From positions 558,001-622,000 of the forward strand of contig NZ_AP024094.1 of NCBI RefSeq assembly GCF_015140455.1: DNA of 64,000 nucleotides, written 5' to 3'. Under the pieces are notes generated by a model, which was not told the DNA's origin, did no database searches, and saw nothing but the letters and a program-made list of their open reading frames with translations. Positions 59,262-64,000 of this stretch are shown in pieces. Both the position numbers and the translations under genes were made by a program. This stretch comes from Jeongeupia sp. HS-3. GTDB lineage: Bacteria; Pseudomonadota; Gammaproteobacteria; Burkholderiales; Chitinibacteraceae. The number at the start of each line of letters is the position of its first letter. The stretch's first letter is position 1.

Positions 59262-61895
59262 TTACAGCTTGGCTTCGACCCAGTCAGGCAGGCTCTGCAG
59301 CGCGGCCGGCAGGTTTTCCGGCTGCGTCCCGCCGGCCTGGGCCATGTCCGGGCGGCCGCCGCCCTTGCCGCCAACCTGTGTGGCGATGTGGTTGGCGATC
59401 TCGCCGGCCTTGATTCTGCCGGTCAGATCCTTGGAGACGCGGGCGATGATGCTGACCTTGCCGTCGAGCGTGCTCGCCAGTACGGCCAGCCCCGAGCCGA
59501 TGCGATCCATCAGCTTGTCGCTCATCTCGCGCAAGGTGCCACCGTCGATACCGTCGACATTGGCGATCACGACCTTGACGTCCTTGATGCTGCGCATGCC
59601 CAGACCGACCAATTGATCGAGCTGGCCGAAGGCCATCTGGCTCTTCAGCCCCTGGGTTTCCTTCTGCGCGGCCTTGAGTTCGGCCTGCAGTTTTTCCAGC
59701 TTGGCGATCAACTCACCCGGCTGTGCGCCGGCGATGTTGGTTGCGGCCTTGAGTTCGGATTCGATCGCCTGCACCGTCGCCAGCGCACCTTCGCCGGTGA
59801 CGGCTTCGACGCGACGGATGCCGGCGGCAACACCGGTCTCGGCGACGATCTTGAAGAAGCCGATGTCGCCGGTGCGGTGCACGTGGGTGCCGCCGCACAG
59901 TTCGGTCGAGAAGTCGCCCATTTTCAGTACGCGTACTTCGTCGCCGTACTTCTCGCCGAACAGCGCCATCGCGCCGGCCTTGATCGCGTCGTCGTAGCTC
60001 ATCAGGCCGACATCGACGCTGTGGTTGCTCATGATCACGTGATTGACCACGGCTTCGATCTTGGCGATCTCTTCCGCTGTCAGCGCCTTCGGATGGCTGA
60101 AGTCGAAACGGGTGCGCTCGAACGTGACCAGCGAGCCCTTTTGCTCGACATGCGAGCCGAGCACGTCGCGCAGCGCGGCGTGCATCAGGTGCGTGGCCGA
60201 GTGGTTGCGCTGGGTGGCGTTGCGCTTGTGCAGATCGATGGTCGCGGTGATGCTATCGCCGACCTTGAGCGTGCCGCGTGCCAGCCGGCCCTGATGGCCG
60301 AACACATCGGTTTTGACCTTCTGGGTGTCGGTGACGTCGAACAGTGCGTTCAGGCCACCGGCGGCGGAAATCTCGCCGACGTCGCCGGCCTGGCCGCCCG
60401 ATTCGGCGTAGAACGGCGTGTTGTCGAGCACGACCACGCCTTCATCGCCGGTATTCAGTTGCTGTACCTGTTCGCTGCCTTTGTAGAGCGCGATCACCTT
60501 GGCGTCGACGCTGGTTTCCGAGTAGCCGTGGAAGCACGATGCGTCGCCGTCGTAGGCGAGGCCGGCGGTCATCTTGAAGCTGCCGGCGGCGCGGCCGCGT
60601 TGCTGCTCTTCCTTCAATTCGCGCTCGTAACCGGTCATGTCCAGCTCCAGTGCGCGTTCGCGGCAGATGTCGGCGGTCAGGTCGATCGGGAAGCCATAGG
60701 TGCTGTGCAGCGTGAATGCGGTCTTGCCGTCCAGTACCTTCTTGCCGCCTTCGAGTGATTTCTCCAGCAGGGCCATGCCGATATCGAGGGTGCGGCCAAA
60801 CTGTTCTTCTTCCTGCTTCAGTGTGTCTTCGATGATGGCCTGGCGCTGATGCAGCTGCGGATAGGCATCGCCCATGACTGCGGCGAGATCGGCCACCAGC
60901 TTGTGGAAGAACACGCCTTTCTGGCCCAGCTTGTAACCGTGGCGCACCGCGCGGCGCACGATGCGGCGCAGCACGTAGCCGCGGCCTTCGTTCGACGGAA
61001 GTACGCCATCGGCAACGAGGAAGGCACAGGCACGGATATGGTCGGCGATCACCTTGAGCGACGGTTGATCCTGGCTGTAGGCCACGCCGGTTTCACGCGC
61101 AGCGGCCTTGACCAGTGCGGAAAGCAGGTCGGTTTCGTAGTTGGACTTCACGCCCTGCAGCACGGTCGACAGCCGTTCAAGCCCCATGCCGGTATCCACC
61201 GACGGCTTGGGCAGCGGATGCAGCGTGCCGGTTTCGTCGCGGTTGAACTGCATGAAGACGTTGTTCCAGATCTCCATGTAACGGTCGCCGTCTTCATCCG
61301 GGCTGCCCGGCGGGCCGCCGGCGACGGATGGGCCGTGGTCGTAGAAGATTTCGGTGCACGGGCCGCATGGGCCGGTATCGCCCATGGTCCAGAAGTTGTC
61401 CGACGCGTAGGCCGCGCCCTTGTTGTCGCCGATGCGGACGATCTTGTCGGCGGCCAGGCCCACTTCCTTGTGCCAGATGTCATACGCCTCGTCGTCCGAC
61501 GCGTAGACGGTGACCATCAGCTTTTCCTTGGGCAGGTTCAGCCATTGGGGGCTGGTGAGGAATTCCCACGCAAAGGTGATCGCATCGCGTTTGAAGTAAT
61601 CACCGAAGCTGAAGTTGCCCAGCATTTCAAAGAAGGTGTGGTGGCGCGCGGTGTAGCCGACGTTTTCAAGGTCGTTGTGCTTGCCGCCGGCGCGCAGGCA
61701 TTTCTGGCTGGTGGTGGCGCGGGTGTAGCTGCGCTTTTCATTGCCGAGGAAAAGATCCTTGAACTGCACCATGCCGGCCACGGTGAACATGATGGTGGGG
61801 TCGTTGCCGGGCACCAGCGGGCTGGAGGCGACGATCTGATGGTTCTTGGTGGCAAAAAAATCCAGGAATTTCTGGCGAATCTCGGCGGTTTTCAT
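59262..61895 (-). CDS. alaS: Alanyl-tRNA synthetase
   Basis: 877-residue class II synthetase, the standard length. Motifs: [22 protein letters not shown] (catalytic core), [12 protein letters not shown], editing-domain zinc ligands [17 protein letters not shown] and [13 protein letters not shown], and the C-Ala domain ending [12 protein letters not shown]. It charges tRNA-Ala. The ATG at 61895 ([11 protein letters not shown]) is preferred over an in-frame 61928 extension. Confidence 0.98.
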   Translation of the reverse strand: MKTAEIRQKFLDFFATKNHQIVASSPLVPGNDPTIMFTVAGMVQFKDLFLGNEKRSYTRATTSQKCLRAGGKHNDLENVGYTARHHTFFEMLGNFSFGDYFKRDAITFAWEFLTSPQWLNLPKEKLMVTVYASDDEAYDIWHKEVGLAADKIVRIGDNKGAAYASDNFWTMGDTGPCGPCTEIFYDHGPSVAGGPPGSPDEDGDRYMEIWNNVFMQFNRDETGTLHPLPKPSVDTGMGLERLSTVLQGVKSNYETDLLSALVKAAARETGVAYSQDQPSLKVIADHIRACAFLVADGVLPSNEGRGYVLRRIVRRAVRHGYKLGQKGVFFHKLVADLAAVMGDAYPQLHQRQAIIEDTLKQEEEQFGRTLDIGMALLEKSLEGGKKVLDGKTAFTLHSTYGFPIDLTADICRERALELDMTGYERELKEEQQRGRAAGSFKMTAGLAYDGDASCFHGYSETSVDAKVIALYKGSEQVQQLNTGDEGVVVLDNTPFYAESGGQAGDVGEISAAGGLNALFDVTDTQKVKTDVFGHQGRLARGTLKVGDSITATIDLHKRNATQRNHSATHLMHAALRDVLGSHVEQKGSLVTFERTRFDFSHPKALTAEEIAKIEAVVNHVIMSNHSVDVGLMSYDDAIKAGAMALFGEKYGDEVRVLKMGDFSTELCGGTHVHRTGDIGFFKIVAETGVAAGIRRVEAVTGEGALATVQAIESELKAATNIAGAQPGELIAKLEKLQAELKAAQKETQGLKSQMAFGQLDQLVGLGMRSIKDVKVVIANVDGIDGGTLREMSDKLMDRIGSGLAVLASTLDGKVSIIARVSKDLTGRIKAGEIANHIATQVGGKGGGRPDMAQAGGTQPENLPAALQSLPDWVEAKL

Positions 61896-61940
61896 GGGCG
61901 CTGGGCTCGGAATGCGAAGAAGGTACAAACCTTGGATTCT

Positions 61941-61976
61941 AAAGGAAAGCCCGCCGCTGGGGGGAGCGGCGGGTTT
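61941..61976 (-). terminator. Terminator downstream of the Bcr/CflA gene
   Basis: CCCGCCGCT (61950-61958) and AGCGGCGGG (61965-61973) form a 9-bp stem, followed on the minus strand by a T-rich run. It separates the exporter from alaS. Confidence 0.75.
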
Positions 61977-62006
61977 GTGGCACGGCGGCGTGTCGCCTCT
62001 ATGCGT

Positions 62007-63209
62007 TCAGGCGGGCTTGGCGCGAACGAAATAGCGGTTGATCGCCCAGCCGAGGATGCCGCACAGCGCCATGGCGAATGCCAGCGGCCGCGCGGTGCCA
62101 TCGTGGATCATGCCCATCGCGAAGGTGGCGATCGTGGCGAGACCGTATTGCAGCGTGCCGAGCAAGGAAGACGCACTGCCGGCGCGCTCCGGATGGTTGG
62201 CGAGCGAGGCGGCGGCGGCGTTCGGGTTGACGAAGCCGAGGCTGCTCATGAAGCAGAAAATCCCCGCCAGCAGCAGCGGCATGGTGGCAATACCGGCCAC
62301 CCCGGCGACGATCAGCAGCGCGGACGCCGCTAGCGCCGCGGTCAGGCCGTGACGCAGCAAGGTATAGATGCTGTTGCCCTTGAGCAGCGCCGCATTGAAC
62401 TGCGAGGCGGCGATCAGGCCGACCGAGTTGGCGCAGAACACCCAGCCATAGGCAGTCGGGCTCAGATGAAACAGTTCGATCAGCACGAAGGGCGAGCCGG
62501 CCAGGTAGGCATACAGGCCGGCCTGGGCAAAACCGCCGGAAATGGCATGGGTGCTGAATTCGCGATCACGCAGGATCTCGACGTAGGCGCTGAAGACCTT
62601 GAACGGATTGAGCGAGGTGGCGAGATCGGGCTGGCGGGTGTCGCGCAGCGAGGTGGTGACGGCGATCAGGCAGCCGATGCCGAAGGCGACGTTGATGCCG
62701 AAGATCGTCCGCCAGCTTGATACCTGCAGGATGTAGCCGCCAAGCAGCGGCGCCAGGATCGGCGATACGCCCATGATCAGCATCAGCATCGAGAACGAGC
62801 GCGCGGCTTCGCGCGGATCGCAGCGGTCGCGCACGATGGCGCGCGCCAGCACGATACCCGAACACGCACCGAAAGCCTGGATGAAGCGCCAGAACATCAA
62901 GGACTCGATGCTTTGCGCCAGCATGCAGCCGATCGATGCCAGCGAGTACAGCGCCAGCCCCGCCATCAGCGGCTTCTTGCGGCCGAAACGGTCGCTGGCC
63001 GGGCCGTAGACGAGCTGGCCGGCCAGCATGCCAACGAAGAAGGTCGTCAGCGTCAGTTGCACGCTGCCACTGCTGGCGTTCAGGCTTTGCTGGATGGCCG
63101 GGAAGGCCGGCAGATACATGTCGATCGACACCGAGCCGATCGCGGTGAGGATGCCAAGCAACAGCATCCAGCCGGGAATGTGGAAGCGGGGGGCGGAAGA
63201 GGCGGTCAT
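62007..63209 (-). CDS. Bcr/CflA-family MFS multidrug exporter
   Basis: 400 residues with twelve membrane helices. Signature loop GPASDRFGRKKPL between helices 2 and 3 and the family pattern SIDMYLPAFPAI near the N-terminus, plus ACSGIVLARAIVRDRC. Such exporters expel bicyclomycin, chloramphenicol or dipeptides. Substrate unknown here. Gene is preceded by a small intergenic gap and followed by a terminator. Confidence 0.92.
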   Translation of the reverse strand: MTASSAPRFHIPGWMLLLGILTAIGSVSIDMYLPAFPAIQQSLNASSGSVQLTLTTFFVGMLAGQLVYGPASDRFGRKKPLMAGLALYSLASIGCMLAQSIESLMFWRFIQAFGACSGIVLARAIVRDRCDPREAARSFSMLMLIMGVSPILAPLLGGYILQVSSWRTIFGINVAFGIGCLIAVTTSLRDTRQPDLATSLNPFKVFSAYVEILRDREFSTHAISGGFAQAGLYAYLAGSPFVLIELFHLSPTAYGWVFCANSVGLIAASQFNAALLKGNSIYTLLRHGLTAALAASALLIVAGVAGIATMPLLLAGIFCFMSSLGFVNPNAAAASLANHPERAGSASSLLGTLQYGLATIATFAMGMIHDGTARPLAFAMALCGILGWAINRYFVRAKPA

Positions 63210-63350
63210 GGTGAGATTATGTCATTTTGGCATGATGATTGCATCAGGAATAATTTCTTAGGTAATCAAATTTGCGCCGGCAAGGCGATTGAAAGCCCGA
63301 CAGCCCGCCTGGCGCTGAGGTCTGGTAGAGCGACGTCAAGCGAACATTAA

Positions 63351-63989
63351 TCAATAGCCGACGGTAAATCGTGCGCGGCTGTGCTTCGGCGTTTCGAGTT
63401 CGTCGATCATCGCCACTGCATAGTCTTCGACCGAAATGCGGCTGTTGCCATCGGCGTCGGCGAGCAACTGGTCGCCGCCGAGCCGGAAGCTTGCGGTGCG
63501 TTCGCCCGGTTCGAGCAGGGCCGACGGGCTCAGCATGGTCCAGTCGAGTGCGGTTTCACCGCGCAGCAGATTCAGCGCTTCACGGGCGCCGAGCGCCGAC
63601 GCTTTCCATTGTTCCGGGAAGGCCGGGGTATCGACGAGTTGCACACCCGGTGCGACTTCCAGACTGCCGGCACCGCCGACGACCAGCAGCCGCGCCACGG
63701 CGGCGGCCTTGCTTGCGGCAACGATGGCCTTGAAGCCATCGATGAAATAGCCGAGTACATCGCTTTGCGCATGGCCGCTGAAGGCGCTGATCACCGCATC
63801 GTGGCCCTTGAGCAGCGGCACCAGCGCGGCGGCATCCTGCACCTTGGCGGCACCGCCGGTCAGCTTGGCGTGGGTGGGCAGTTTCTCCGGATGCTGGACG
63901 ATGGCGGTGACGTGATGGCCGCGGTTGAGCGCTTCGGCGAGCAATTTGGCGCCGACATAGCCGGTGGCACCGATCAGGGCGATTTTCAT
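63351..63989 (-). CDS. NAD(P)-binding oxidoreductase, atypical SDR (YwnB-like)
   Basis: 212 residues. Rossmann motif GATGYVGAKLLAEAL at the N-terminus and ISVEDYAVAMIDELE near the C-terminus are typical of NmrA/YwnB-like NAD(P)H-binding proteins. GGAG precedes the ATG. Such proteins reduce quinones or sense the NADP pool; no catalytic Tyr-Lys pair of classical SDRs is obvious. Role unknown. Confidence 0.85.
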   Translation of the reverse strand: MKIALIGATGYVGAKLLAEALNRGHHVTAIVQHPEKLPTHAKLTGGAAKVQDAAALVPLLKGHDAVISAFSGHAQSDVLGYFIDGFKAIVAASKAAAVARLLVVGGAGSLEVAPGVQLVDTPAFPEQWKASALGAREALNLLRGETALDWTMLSPSALLEPGERTASFRLGGDQLLADADGNSRISVEDYAVAMIDELETPKHSRARFTVGY

Positions 63990-64000
63990 GGTGTTACTCC

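Noticed and set aside
58719-60758. Plus-strand open frame of 679 residues opposite alaS
   Set aside because: Antisense shadow of alaS; no SD or recognisable domain.

Overview
The window is GC-rich chromosomal DNA from a betaproteobacterium, most likely of the order Neisseriales (Chitinibacter/Chromobacterium-like). The assignment rests on gene content and on the style of the intergenic repeats; no database search was possible. Supporting features are NrdA with a duplicated ATP-cone, a gene resembling the betaproteobacterial proteasome homologue (BPH), the tmRNA tag ANDQDYALAA, and housekeeping genes of ordinary proteobacterial type.

Layout. (1) 1-6345: ftsK (3' end outside the window), an MbfA-type ferritin-like/VIT iron exporter, and a CNNM/CorC-type CBS membrane protein whose Shine-Dalgarno lies in a hairpin. 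(2) 6566-15771: an iron-siderophore island. A periplasmic esterase and an AraC regulator are divergent from a catecholate-type TonB receptor, followed by a DUF2218 protein, a binding protein/permease/ATPase ABC importer, a PadR (YqjI-like) repressor preceded by three palindromes with centres exactly 12 bp apart, and a YqjH/ViuB-type ferric-siderophore reductase. Two Fur-like boxes share a 15-base core. No siderophore biosynthesis genes are present, so the island looks like a xenosiderophore scavenging module. (3) 15858-25191: an EamA transporter, a luciferase-like monooxygenase, a membrane-anchored glutaredoxin, the magnesium genes mgtC and mgtA with two copies of a structured repeat on either side of mgtA, then a MASE1-PAS protein and a cysteine-nucleophile alpha/beta hydrolase. 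(4) 25224-32704: two Gfo/Idh/MocA proteins, a ProQ/FinO protein, ssrA (tmRNA), acuI, gph-ubiG, mtaD and a small Ala-rich lipoprotein. (5) 33027-38196: the ribosomal oxygenase roxA, a peroxiredoxin-like protein without its peroxidatic Cys, slyD, and phoX with a small tatA separated by a perfect 36-bp palindrome. (6) 38538-44285: nrdA and nrdB behind two NrdR boxes, with two paralogous lipoprotein genes between them. (7) 44301-47000: an accessory patch with an AT-rich gene of unknown function, dispersed repeats and an IS5-family element. (8) 47032-54996: an ArsR/SRPBCC operon, an FKBP isomerase, small hypotheticals and sbcCD. (9) 55071-63989: a candidate small RNA, orn, pncC, the BPH-like gene, hslO, alaS, a Bcr/CflA exporter and an NAD(P)-binding protein.

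How the genes work together. Metal handling dominates: siderophore uptake, siderophore hydrolysis and reduction, iron export, Mg2+ import, and a possible CNNM metal transporter. Several of these genes carry visible cis-regulatory structure (Fur boxes, PadR operators, SD-sequestering stems). The rest is housekeeping (cell division, dNTP synthesis, trans-translation, ubiquinone synthesis, tRNA charging, RNA and DNA turnover). No CRISPR array, prophage or tRNA gene was seen.
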